A DNA stretch of 64,000 nucleotides from Lathyrus oleraceus. Taxonomy: Eukaryota > Streptophyta > Magnoliopsida > Fabales > Fabaceae. The DNA lies in contig NC_066584.1 in the NCBI RefSeq assembly GCF_024323335.1, forward strand, positions 274,637,618-274,701,617, read 5' to 3'. The notes beneath the pieces were generated by a model that was not told the DNA's origin, made no database searches, and saw only the letters and a list, made by a program, of their open reading frames with translations. The translations under genes were made by a program, and so were the position numbers. Positions 20,905-32,119 of this stretch are shown here, piece by piece. Position 1 is the stretch's first letter. Every line of letters starts with the position of its first letter.

Positions 20905-21259
20905 AGAACAACAATACCATATAGAGCTCCAAACATTATTGATCACACACTAAGTGTTCGATAAATTATCTCACTTGTATTTTTGTGTGAACTATCATTG
21001 GAGATAGACTTATCCGTATTACTTTGCATTCAACTAGTTGTGATTAGTTGTTGTTGGTCAATTTGTGAATCATTATCATACCGTTGCCCTTAATATTCAT
21101 ATCTGAGCTTTTTGATAGCGGGTTCGGTTAGACGATTTTTGATTTGGGATATTTGTAACTTGCTTCCGTGCCATAAATGTTTCAAACTAATTTTTTGTCA
21201 AATTTTTTTAACTCAGGATCTATTCACCCGCTCTAGATCTAGGCCTATCATCTAACAAG

Positions 21260-21272
21260 TGGTATCACGAGC
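21260..21272 (+). other. copia-2 primer-binding site
   Basis: TGGTATCACGAGC, a mutated form of the initiator-Met tRNA primer site TGGTATCAGAGC, two bases after the LTR end (...CTAACA). Confidence 0.75.
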
Positions 21273-21310
21273 TCCAATTCATTTCTTGCTTAATATTTTC
21301 TTATTAGATA

Positions 21311-22340
21311 ATGGTTACCAAATCTAAAGGGGCATACTATATAGCACCAATTTCCATCGGTGAAAATTCTGGTTGTTGGAAAGCTTGTATGCGTATCCAT
21401 ATCAACTCGGTTGATAAGGGTGTATGTGACGTCATCATTAATGGTCCTCATGAAATCACTATGACCAATGATGAAGGGGTCCGTGTATAAAAACCGGAAA
21501 ATCAATGGAATGATAATGATAATAAATCACCGTGTTACGATTGGAAAGCATAAAACATTCTCATATCCGTACTCGGTGTTGATGAATTTTATTGTGTTTC
21601 CCATTGTGAAACTGTCAAGGCTATATGGGACGTGTTACAAGTTACCCATGAGGGAAAAGCAACCCAAGGTCACCACAATCAAAGGAAAAGACAAGGTTAA
21701 AGAGACAAATGATCTTAAAGTACTTGATCTCACTATGGGACAAGCAACCCAAGGTCACCGCAATCAATATGGGCTGTATTTTATCATGTTACAAGTAACC
21801 CAAGGTCACCGCAATCAAAGAGACAAATGATCTTAAAGTACTTGATCTCACTATTTTTTTTGGAAAATTGGAAGAACATGAGCAAGAACTCGCTTGCTTA
21901 GAAAAACATGAAAAAGAGCATGGGAAGATGGTAAAAAATGAGAAAGGAAAAGACAAGGTTAAAGAGAAGAAGTCTATTGCTCTAAAGACTTCAAGCTCAA
22001 ATACCTCATATATTGATCAAAATGATTGTGAAATAAGGGTAGAAAAGGTACATAAGGTACATGGGATTGTTTGTCAAAAGATACCAAAGGTACATAAGGA
22101 AGATTTGAGTCAAGCACTCCGACAAGAACTTAACCAAGTTTATAAGGGTAGCAAAAGTGTCAAGGGAAGATGAGAATAAGAAAGGTAAACTTATAAGTTC
22201 TTGCTATAATTGTGGAAAATTTGGTCACTATATACCGTAATATCCTAAGATCAATAAAGACAAAGATAAAGGCCATCATAAGAGATCTAGCAAGTCTAGA
22301 AGAGCATATGTTGCTTGGGAGAGTGCAAGTGATACCTCAA
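21311..22340 (+). pseudogene. copia-2 gag, degenerate
   Basis: Starts with an ATG after the primer site. A UBN2-like gag is readable (NSGCWKACMRIHINSVDKGV, then AIWDVLQVTHEG at about 21626-21660) with in-frame stops at about 21488 and 21551. A repeated stretch around 21660-21855 (CAACCCAAGGTCACCGCAATC three times, and GATCTTAAAGTACTTGATCTC twice) is an internal partial duplication. A zinc knuckle begins at 22202 (CYNCGKFGHY); its last Cys is replaced by Tyr and a stop precedes it. Charged Lys/Glu-rich sequence lies between. Confidence 0.75.
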
Positions 22341-22951
22341 TGATGAAAGCTCTACTTCAAGTGCGGAATCGGCCCAGGTTTTCCTTATGGAAAATAGAAA
22401 GGCCTTAAATGCCTTTAAAAAATTATCTTCACATGAAAAAGCTTTTGAAGATCTTCATAGAGAGGCCTTAAATGCCTTTAAATAATTAGCTTAACATGAA
22501 AAAGTCTTTTTACACTTAGAAGATAAAGTGTTAGAATCTGAAAGGAAGTTGGAAGATATTAAGAGACCTATGATAGATATTCAAAGTGACAATAATGAGG
22601 ATAAAAAACCTTCTAGGTTTGGTTGTGAATTTGTCATGATTGAAAAAAGGAGATAAATGCTCTTCAAGTCAAATTAGACAAAGCTTTACAACCAAATATT
22701 TCATTTTCTATTGATCCATCAAAGAATGAAAGGTATTTAAACCATTCATATAAATAGCATAAACTTGTGAAAAAGGAGTCCAATAGCAAAAACACATCTC
22801 ATCAAAACTTGTTTTGTCTCTATTATTGCAAGAAAGGTCACACTATTGAAAAACACAAATTTAGGAAGAAACTTTTTGTTCCTAACGGATCTTTTCAATG
22901 GTTACCCAAATGAAATATTGATTTCACTCACTCTCAAGGACCCAATGAAAA
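22341..22951 (+). pseudogene. copia-2 gag-protease linker, degenerate
   Basis: Holds a tandem duplication of about 67 bases (AGGCCTTAAATGCCTTTAAA starting at about 22400 and 22467) and a second knuckle-like remnant (CLYYCKKGHTIEKH) at about 22820. Reading frames are broken throughout. Confidence 0.5.
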
Positions 22952-25900
22952 TTGGGTACCTATCTCCCTTGTTTGATTCTACAGGATGAATGTCTTGAGT
23001 CTATAGAGAAGATGTGGTTTCTCAATAGTGGATGCTCAAGACATATGATGGGTGACATATATCTATTCATTGAATTTGTGCCAAAGAAGAAGGTCTATCT
23101 TACTTACAGAGATAACAACATGGGAGCAATACTTGGAAAAGTTGTGTAGGTAACCCCTCATCTACTACTATCTCCGATGTTATGTTAGTTGAGGATCTTA
23201 AACATAACCTACCTAGCATTAATCAACTATGTGACAAGGGATTTAAAGTTACTTTTACCAAATCATGTTGCTTGTTCGAACATAATGAGAAGAAGGATTG
23301 TATGTTTAAGGGATTGAGGGTTAATAACACTTATATGCTTAACTTAGATGATGTAACCTTGGTTAGAACTAAGTGTTTAGCTACCATGAGTGAAAACTCT
23401 TGGTTATGGCATAGACGCCTATCTCATGTCAACTTTGATTTACTAAACAAAGTGACCTCAACAGATTTAGTAATCGGTCTACAAAAAATGAAAATTTCAA
23501 AAGATCATCTATGTGATGCATGCCAAATGGGGAAGTAAACGAGAGTCTCATTTAAATTGAAAAAACATTGTTTCCACTTTGATGCCTCTTGAGCTTATTC
23601 ATATGGATCTATTTAGTCCCTCACGGACTAAGAGCATAAGTGGTAACTATTATGGTTTTGTGATTGTAGATGATTACTCATGATTTTCTTGGGTCATGTT
23701 TTTGTATAGTAAAGATTTGACTTTGTCGGCTTTTAAGAAATTTTCTAGATTATCCCAAAATAAAATGAATTTGAAAATTGTTACTATCCGAAGCGATCAC
23801 AAAGGTGAGTTTGAAAATCATACCTTTGAGAAGTATTGTGACAAACATGTAATTCAGCATAACTTCTCCGCTCCTAGAACTCCACAAAAAATGGTGTTGT
23901 GGAGCGGAAAAATCATGTTTTAGAGGAGTTTCCTAGGGCTATACTCACTGAAGGCAATCTACCTAAGTATTTTTGGGTTGATTCCATTAGCACAACATGT
24001 TATGTCTTGAATAGGATACTAATATGTCCTATTTTAGACAACAACCCCTATGAATTGCTTAAGGGTAGAAAACCTAATGTGTCACATCTTCATGTTTTTG
24101 GATGCAAATGTTTTTTGTTTTGTTTTGAACAATGGAAAGGATAATCTAGGTAAGTTTGATGTGAAAGCTAATGAGGGTATCTTCCTCGAATACTCACAAT
24201 CTAGTAAAGCTTATTGGGTTTATACCAAAAGATACTTGTTGTTGAAGAGTCGGTTCATGTTACCGTTGATGGGTCTTACCCGAAATTTTTTGGGAAAGGT
24301 ATTTCTTTTCATGATGTAGGTGTATCTTCACAAGATATTCTCAAGGAACTAGAACAAGGAATTGATCAGCCTGAAGCGGTGGAACATAAGAAAGAAGAAG
24401 GTAAAGACTGTAAAGAGGAGAAAGTTAAAAGTCCAGTTGTAGTGGATTGACTACCTTTGACTTGGAGAACATCCAAATATCATCCTATCGACAAAATTCT
24501 TGGAGACATCACAAAAGGCATGATAACATGCTCCAAGGTAAGTAATTTTTGTTATCAGTTTGCATTCGCTTTGCAAGTTGAACCTAAAACCACTAAGGAT
24601 GCATTACTTGATGAGAATTGGCTTATGGCCATGCAAGATGAACTAAACCGATTTAAAAGGAATGATGTTTGGGACCTTGTCCCTCATCCCAAAAATCATT
24701 GAGTAATTGGCACTAGATGGGTGTTTAGAAACAAACTCGACAAAAACTGAGTGATAACTAGAAATAAAGCCTGGCTAGTGGCTCAAGGTTATAACCAATA
24801 GGAGAGCATTGACTATGAGGAGACTTATGCTCTGGTTGCTCACCTAGAGGCTATACGCCCTTCTACTAGCTTATGCTTGCTCATAATATTTCAAGTTATT
24901 TCAAATGGGCATGAAAAGTGTGTTCCTTAATGGCTATATTAATGAGGAAGTGGATGTAGCTCAACCTCCCGGTTTCGAAAGTCACGAGTATCCTAATCAT
25001 ATTTACAAACTAAAGCAAGCTTTGTATGGTCTCAAACAAGCACCTAGGTCTTGGTATGAGTGACTTAGTAAGTTTTTGATTGATAAAAGGTACTCTAGGG
25101 GAAAGATAGATATTACACTTTTGATTAAGCATCAAGTAAAGCATACTCTTTAAGTTCATGTTTATGTTGATGATATTATTTTTGGATCCACTAATATGCA
25201 ACTTGTTAAGGAGTTTTCTAATCTTATGCAAGATGAGTTTGAGACGAGTCTCATGGGGGAGTTGGATTACTCCTTGGGCTTCAAATTAAGCAACTTAATG
25301 AAGGAATATTTATGTGTCAAACCAAATATTGCAATGTCTTACTAAAGAGATTTGATATGGAAGATGCAAAGTCAATTGATACTCTGATGCCTGCAAATGA
25401 AAACTTGGAAAGGAATGAAAATGGTAAGGATGTAGAAGTCATGAAGTATAGAGGTATGATCAGTTATCTTCTATATCTCACTGCATCTAGGTCGAATATT
25501 ATGTTTAGCGTGTGTATGTGCGCTCGTTATCAATCGGCTCCTAAGGAATCTCATTAAAAAACCGTAAAACGTATTCTTAGGTATCTTCATGGTACTTCTA
25601 AGTATGGGCGTTGGTATTCTAAGGGAAGCGGTTATGATTTGGTTGGTTATACCGATTCCGATTTTTCCGGTTGCAAATCTAATAGGAAGAGTATTAGTGA
25701 AACTTGTCACATGTTTTCAAATTCCTTAGTATGTTGGAATAGTAAGAAACGGGTTTCCGTTGCTTTGACAACTGCCGAGGCAGAATACATTGTGGCTGGT
25801 AGTTGTTGTGTTCAAATTTTACGGCTCAAACAATAACTACTTGATTTTGATATTAAACTACAACGTATTCCTATTATGTGCGATAACACCAGTGCTATTA

Positions 25901-26080
25901 ATCTAACCAAAAATCTAGTGCTACACTCTCGCACTAAGCATATTGAGATCCATCACCACTTCCTATGTGACCATATTGAGAAAGGAGAAGTCGTATTTTA
26001 GCATGTTAATAGTAAAAATCAACTTACATATATCTTTACAAAACATTTTGCTACCTAACCATATTTTAATATTCAAAGGG
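22952..26080 (+). pseudogene. copia-2 protease-integrase-RT-RNase H, degenerate
   Basis: Order as in Ty1/copia. Protease: WFLNSGCSRHM at 23015-23047, with Asn in place of the catalytic Asp (NSG for DSG). Integrase: LWHRRLSHVNF and CDACQMGK, IRSDHKGEF at about 23790, and a frameshifted ERK segment near 23900. RT: DALLDENWLMAMQDEL at 24598, LKQAPRSW region at 25035, YVDDIIFGS at 25164. RNase H: GYTDSDFSGC at 25641 and TAEAEYIVAGS at 25773. At least a dozen stops or frameshifts separate these blocks, so the element cannot make its own proteins. Confidence 0.88.
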
Positions 26081-26985
26081 AATTGGGGATACTTGATATC
26101 TCAAATATTGCCTAAGCATGATTTTTTGCATGCACTTTATATATATTTTTTCTCTAACTTTCCTTGGAAGTTCAATCACTTAAAAGTGCATCATTCATCA
26201 ATTCATAAGAGAGGTAATATTGTTTCATTTTCCTTTTTCTCCCTTTTATAAGTAAGCTTTTACTTTTATATGTTTCTTGTGTTCCAAACAATTGATATTC
26301 TTGATGTATGAAATAGTTCATGAATGTTCACGTCCAAAAATTTCTATTGATGTATGTCAATTATATGCTTATAGTGACTTTATGCAAATTTATCCATATG
26401 CTTGAAATATGCTTTTGGTGCATTGGCTTGTTATCCATTCTTGCATGAAATATGGTTGAATATTTTATAATGTTAGCAAAATTCTTTTTGTGTGTCATTA
26501 TCATGATAACATCTTTGTTCATGATAACAACTCCTTGCTAGATCACATGCGTGTGCAACATTTCAGAAGCATCAAAGGCATATGCCACATAATCGTGTCA
26601 CTTTTGTAGAAACTCAAGAGTTTTTGATTTCATTGTGTCCTTTATCTTTCATGTTTATGTTATGTTATTTTGCATAAGTTGTGGAAATCATGTTCTATTG
26701 TTGCTTTATATGCTTGAATTTATGTTTAACCTTCTTTTTCAATATGAAAATCATTCTATATGTGTGATATCATATTGATGTTTTTATCTTTGCAAACGAC
26801 TTATGTGTGTTATATTGGTTTATGCGTGATTTAAGATACTTTTCATGGATTGCTTCGTTTCTTTTTGATGTTGTTAAACGGGGAGAAGTAATATGAAGTT
26901 AGGATGCATATATTCAGGGGGAGCCTTTCATTAAAAAAATGAAACACATGGTCTCAAGTTTTTCCATCATAAAAAAGGAGGAGTA
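26081..26985 (+). other. copia-2 3' untranslated region
   Basis: AT-rich; no gene seen and no env-like ORF. It ends with a purine tract AAAAAAGGAGGAG (26971-26983) before the probable LTR start TGTGAGTGG. Confidence 0.65.
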
Positions 26986-28532
26986 TGTGAGTGGAACTTT
27001 TATTAGATGTATTTTGCATGATGTCAAAACTAGGATACTTTAGTGTTAATATATATTGGGTGGTATCCTATGATTCTTTATTTGCATCTTTGCATTAGGA
27101 AGCATAAAAGCATTTGGAAACAACTTGGAAAAGGTCTCATGCATAAATAATGCATGAAAATTGTTTTTTTGTGAAAACTTACAGTATAGGTCGACACATA
27201 CGTCTACAGGTCGACATATAGGAAAAACATTTCTACTATAGGTCGACACATGTATTCCATAGGCCGACACCCATGTTGCAGTATTGAAGCATGTAGGTTT
27301 TGACTCATGTGTCGCCTCTTTAGATCGACCCATACGAAGCACATGGTATACACAGGTCAACACATAACCTTATACAGGTCGACCTATGCGTCAAACAGGT
27401 CGGCACATGACTTTGATAGGTTGACCCATACGATAAATGTTTTCAAAAAATCATAATTTTTCCAAGTCATGTGCATTCCTTTTTCCTCCAAACATGTATG
27501 CATATAAATAGTTCATACATGCATCATTGTTTAGTAAGGTTTCTAGTGAGTAAAACCTATATGAAACCGGGATTTCAAAGCATTCTCATCATCTTCAATC
27601 TATCTTCCATGCATACACACAATCAAACTACACATAATAATTTTTTGATTGGGTGCCATCTGTATTAGGGTTAATAACGTCCTGTTATATTGTTTGTACC
27701 GTTGATATTTGGTTGAGAACTTTAAAGATATCAAATAAGAAGAACAAGGTGGGTTTTCCTTCAAGTTCATTAGGGTTTGAAGGTTTTGGACAAGATTATG
27801 CAATCCAGATCCGACCTAGTGAAGTCTTTGAAGAACGGGAGGTTCATAGGCAAATAAGTATTGTTGAACAATGGATCGTATTCGTAAATCTTGGGTTTCC
27901 ACAAGTGTGCACTTGGAATTAATTCAACCTAGTGAAAGCTTTGAAGAACAAGGGGTTTCGTTCAAAGAAGTAGCATGAGAATGGTGAATTAAAGCAGCAT
28001 TGTTGATCACTTGATCAATCTTTGATCAAGGTTTTTGGAGGTGGTAGAATCAACATTAAACCTAAGGTTTTTAAGGTTAGATTTCTTTATCTCTTGTATT
28101 CACACATTTTCAAAGTAAGATATAACATAATATCTCAATTCGAATTCGAATTGAAGGCATACGTACCCATAGCAAGGTCGATTAGGAAACTTCCTAAACA
28201 AATCCTTGTACTCTCCCTCTCTCTCTCTCATTTTCAATTTGCAAATTGTCGAATACATTGATCATTTGATCAATTTTGTTTGGATTATAATTTTGAACAC
28301 ATTTTGAAATTGGTGTTGTTGTGTAGATCACAAACCATTTGGTTGTGATTGGATTTCTACAACAATACCATGTAGAATTCCAAACATTATTGATCGCACA
28401 CTAAGTGTTCGACAAATGGTCTCACTTGTATTTTTGTGTGAATTATCATTGGATATAGACTTATCCGTATTACTTTGCATTAAAATAGTTGTGATTATTT
28501 GTTGTTGATCGATTTGTGAATCATTATCATAG
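26986..28532 (+). repeat. copia-2 right LTR, truncated
   Basis: Homologous to the left LTR, with GGTCGAC-type repeats at 27188-27425 and TATA at 27503. It is cut after GAATCATTATCATA at 28532; the left LTR continues for about 195 more bases beyond the same point. It also keeps a stretch of about 120 bases (28231-28350) lost from the left LTR. Confidence 0.82.
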
Positions 28533-28819
28533 TAGCAAGAATTAATGCACCACCAAAAAAGGATTTCTTGACAACATACGGGCCACCATAAAATAGAGGG
28601 CATCTCATGCCAGTCTGTATAAGTCACAACCACCTTTTTGATAATCTTCTTTATGTTCTTGTTTGTAGCTTCGACATCACTGTTCATCTTGGGTCTGTAA
28701 GGAGAAGACTTATGGTGTTCAATTCTGAACTCTGCACACATCTCTTTCATCATTTTGTTGTTCAAGTTTGATCCATTATCAGTGATGATCTTTCTTGGAA
28801 CACCATAGCAGAAGATTAA
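28533..28819 (-). pseudogene. Ogre-A integrase C-terminal half with internal deletion
   Basis: ITDNGSNLNNKM and the catalytic-Glu segment EATNKNIKKIIKK are readable (28800-28660). At about 28597 the text jumps from YTDWHEMP into PYVVKKSFFGGALIL in another frame. In Ogre-C the same two blocks are more than 100 residues apart, so an internal deletion is fused here. A stop codon separates this part from the upstream ORF at about 28818. Confidence 0.75.
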
Positions 28820-29842
28820 CTAATTTTTGATAAACTGGACAACCACTTGCTTGGTGACATTGGCATATGACGCTGCTTCAACCCATTTGGTAAAATAGTC
28901 AATGGCCACCAGTATGAAACAATGTTCGTTCGAAGCTTTGGGCTCAATCATTCCAATCATATCAATTCCCCACATGGAGAAAAGCCAAGGAGAAGAAAGA
29001 ACGTTGAGAAGAGTTGGAGGTACATGAATCTTGTCGGCATATATTTGACATTTGCGACATGTCTTCACATATTTGCAACAATTAGAATCCATTGTCAACC
29101 AATAATATTCTGCCTTTAACATTTTCTTCACCATTGTATGTCCATTGGCATGGGTACCAAAGGACCTTTCATGAATCTCTTTCATTAACAAGTCTTCTTC
29201 GTGTTTATCCACGCATCTGAGTAAGACCATGTCAAAATTTCTTTTATACAACACGTCATCATTCAAAAAGAAGTTACCGGCCAATCTTCTCAAAGTTTTA
29301 TTGTCTTTGTTCAATGGCCCAAGTGGGTACTCTTGATTTTGAATAAAGAATTTGATATCATGATACCACAGCTTATCATCTTTGACCTCTTCTGCTGAAA
29401 GCACATGAGCGGGTCTGTCAAGGCGCATAACATCAATTTTGGGCACATTATTCCACCAGTTCACAACAATCATAGAGGACAAAGTGGCTGATGCATCTGC
29501 CATTTGATTTTCTTCTCGGGGAATATGATGAAACTCAATTTTATTGAAGAAGGTTGACAACCTCCTTGCATAATCTTTGTATGGGATTAAACCGGGCTGA
29601 AGAGTTTCCCACTCTCCTTTGATCTGATTGATTACCAAAGACGAGTCTCCATACACCTCTAGAATCTTGATTCTCAAGTTGATAGCTTCTTCGAGACCTA
29701 TAATGCAAGCCTCATACTCTGCCATGTTGTTTTTACAATTGAATGTCAACCTTGCGGGAAAAGGAATGTGGGAACCCTGAGGAGTAACAATGATGACCCC
29801 AATTCCATTACCGTAAGCATTAACAACTCCACCAAATATCAA
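28820..29842 (-). CDS. Ogre-A second RNase H plus integrase N-terminal half (open remnant)
   Basis: 340 open codons, homologous to the Ogre-C frame 49089-47149 from the second RNase H onward. The first catalytic residue of that RNase H is lost: FGGVV here versus FDGAV in Ogre-C. AEYEAC, GDSSLV and MADA remain. An integrase zinc-binding region (H..H..C..C, with CRKCQIY) and the first catalytic Asp (GIDMIGM) follow. It is bounded by nonsense codons on both sides in an otherwise continuous frame, so it is a fossil and not an independent gene. Confidence 0.8.
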   Translation of the reverse strand: MIFGGVVNAYGNGIGVIIVTPQGSHIPFPARLTFNCKNNMAEYEACIIGLEEAINLRIKILEVYGDSSLVINQIKGEWETLQPGLIPYKDYARRLSTFFNKIEFHHIPREENQMADASATLSSMIVVNWWNNVPKIDVMRLDRPAHVLSAEEVKDDKLWYHDIKFFIQNQEYPLGPLNKDNKTLRRLAGNFFLNDDVLYKRNFDMVLLRCVDKHEEDLLMKEIHERSFGTHANGHTMVKKMLKAEYYWLTMDSNCCKYVKTCRKCQIYADKIHVPPTLLNVLSSPWLFSMWGIDMIGMIEPKASNEHCFILVAIDYFTKWVEAASYANVTKQVVVQFIKN

Positions 29843-30343
29843 TCCCTAACGGGACCCCGACTCTGGCCCTTCATCTTGCAATGCTTCATCACAGTCTTTT
29901 GCCTTTAAATACATCACATATTCATATGGGAAGTCAAACTTGATAGATTGGTAATCATCAATGGGTTGGTGAGCCAAATGGTCAGTCAAGATACTCCCTT
30001 TGATGGCTTTCTGGGTATGATACTCAATGTCGTATTTTGATAAAAGCATCTGCCAACGAGCAATTCTTCCGGTAAAAGTCGGATTTTCAAAGATGTACAT
30101 GATTGGATCCATTTTGGATATCAACCAAGTGGTATGATTTAACATATATTGACGGAGATGACGAGCAACCCAAGCTAAGGCACAACAAGTCTTTTCAAGC
30201 ATAGAATACCGAGACTCATAATCTGTGAATTTCTCAGATAGTAAATGGTGTTCTCTTTTCTACTTATTTCATCTTGTTGGCCAAGCACACAATCCCCGAA
30301 ATCTTCCAATATAGTAAAATACATAATTAGAGGTCTTCCTTCT
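29843..30343 (-). pseudogene. Ogre-A original RNase H, cut by Ogre-B
   Basis: Open from 30202 to 29846 (LEKTCCALAWVARHLRQYML through LADHL-like text), in frame with the downstream ORF but separated from it by TAG at about 29847. Upstream, EGRPLIMYF is in another frame (one indel near 30210-30235) and is cut at 30343 by the Ogre-B LTR. The catalytic position that is Asp in active RNases H is Thr here, as in Ogre-C. Confidence 0.75.
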
Positions 30344-31852
30344 TGTAACACCCCAATTTTGACCCTAAGATCCCTCATGCAAATTTCATCATATGCATTA
30401 GCATTGGGATCACACCTTGGCATTCTCCTTACCCCTCTTTCATTGGGTTTGTTTTGGGAGAGATTACCAAGCACTATGTGATTGTATCATACTTGTATAT
30501 TATCATTTTACTAACCAAAATACCAAAAATATGTCTTTGCATTTGCCTAACTCTTTTGTAGGTAGGGCATGATCATCATTGATCTATCAAGCTCATATTT
30601 AGGGTTTAAGACCCTCATGGCTAAAAGCACAATAAGCGATTGATCCACAATGTATCAAAGCATCATATATGAGTCCCAATGATCTCTACATGTTATATTG
30701 ATCAAGTATTCTTCAAGAGTTTGAAGGTAATTTTCCCTGGAAACCCTAGTTTGACTGGGTATCTTGAGTAACTTCTCCAACAAGCTATCTCACCAATTGA
30801 TCAAATTTATCAAGGGACATTTCAAAATTCATAATCTTATGTATATATGGTCTACCATGAGCCTAGAAAGTAAAGATAATTGGAAGTTAGCAAGTTGGTT
30901 GATGGTGGTTGGCCAGATGAGTTCATCTGATCAAAACTGGGTCTCCCTAGACCCTATCTCCTACAATTTTCACCATATGAAAATGATTCCAAGAGAAACG
31001 TTACTCTAAATGACATTAAAAAAAATGTTTAAGTCTAGAGCTAATTTTACTTGGAAAACCATTTTCTACGTTGAAACATTATAGGTCATTTTATCTAAAC
31101 CCTAATTTGAAAGTCAACTTCCCAAGGCCATAACTTGCTCAATTTTTATGATATGAAAGATTTATAAGTTACACAATAAAATTCAAGGTGTATAATTCAA
31201 CTTTTATGTTGGGAGTGAGAGATAAATCAACTTTTATGAGAATGTGATATGAGGATACATTATATGTCATTTTTGCCCTATACCATTGAACAAGTGATTT
31301 TCCTCAACTTTAAAAATACATAAATCTATCATTATAAATCCAAATGACATTAAATTGGTGACCATTTTGAAGGTATTTGAAAGATCTACAACTTTGATGA
31401 AGAAACGTTTCTTATTTGGAGCTCACATGAAAAGTTAAGCAAGATGGAATATTGAGATATATGGCTTAACACTTAGAAAATATTTCAACATGTTGAAATT
31501 TCCAAACTTCCACCTCAAAATTCACCATGATCCAAGTTCCAAATGAAAAAGTGTCCAACATCAAAGTTGTTCCCTTTGATCTAAGCTTTCCAAATAACCC
31601 AATGTCATGAACTTTGGATGAGATTTGCTATGGCTGTGCATGATCTTAACAGGGCTGCATTATTGGAGAAAATCAAATGTCAAAAACTCCACATACCATT
31701 GCCTAGCCATTCAAGCATCATTTGAACTTTAGTACAGATGTAACTGGATCAATTTGGATTGCTTCATGGGCCTGTACACACCCATGCAAACTTGTGCATC
31801 ACCTTGTCAATTTTAGCAATTTTTCAAGTGTGTAAATAACACTCTCAAATGC

Positions 31853-31860
31853 TATAAATA
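31853..31860 (+). promoter_or_regulatory. Ogre-B LTR TATA box
   Basis: TATAAATA in ATGCTATAAATACAATGC, conserved in position in all Ogre LTRs of the window. Confidence 0.55.
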
Positions 31861-32103
31861 CAATGCATTGGAGCTCATTTCAAAGACACCTTGCCTGCCA
31901 GCTTTGCCCCCCAATTGAAACCCTCACAATTCAAAGGAAAATATGAGAATTTTCAACTTGAAAATTGATTTTCAATCTCACTGTTTGGAGATTCAAAAAC
32001 TCAAGGATCGAAAGCTTTGTACCATTGCCAAACCACATCTGCAAGCTCCTTGAGTGTGATCAAATCAAGTTTGAAGCAAGCAAGATCCATTTCTACACAT
32101 CAT

Positions 32104-32119
32104 TGAAGGTAATTTTCAG
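32104..32119 (+). promoter_or_regulatory. Candidate leader-intron 5' splice site in the Ogre-B LTR
   Basis: TTGAAGGTAATTTTCA; the GT is at 32109-32110, about 256 bases after the TATA box. AAGGTA is kept at the same place in five of five Ogre-type LTRs read here. Splicing is inferred. Confidence 0.4.

Larger units (their letters stand above)
19664..21257 (+). repeat. copia-2 left LTR
   Basis: Aligns with 26986-28532 from the GTATTTTG.ATGATGTCAAAAC segment onward; the exact start is uncertain because the first about 30 bases of the right copy are not clearly present here. It contains a cluster of GGTCGAC-type repeats (19840-20065), a TATA box at 20133, and a CT microsatellite at 20847-20901. 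Confidence 0.8.
19664..28532 (+). mobile_element. Old, heavily mutated Ty1/copia element (copia-2), 3' LTR truncated
   Basis: Two diverged LTR copies (about 19664-21257 and 26986-28532) flank a copia-order pol region broken by many stops and frameshifts. A Met-tRNA-like primer site TGGTATCACGAGC lies at 21260. AAAAAAGGAGGAG at 26971-26983 is the likely polypurine tract. The right LTR stops at 28532, some 195 bases before its expected end, at the junction with Ogre-A, so no target duplication can be read. It is unlike copia-1 in LTR sequence and much older. Confidence 0.85.
28533..30343 (-). mobile_element. Ogre-A remnant, interrupted by Ogre-B
   Basis: A minus-strand Ogre pol segment: RNase H, second RNase H and integrase read from 30343 down to 28533. 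Its upstream part (RT and beyond) should lie to the right of Ogre-B, outside the window; its downstream part (3' UTR and LTR) has been lost at the junction with copia-2. It is the oldest of the three nested Ogre copies. Confidence 0.85.

Noticed and set aside
26081..26985. Possible env-like ORF after copia-2 pol
   Set aside because: Only short frames without a signal peptide or membrane pattern that could be supported; treated as 3' UTR.
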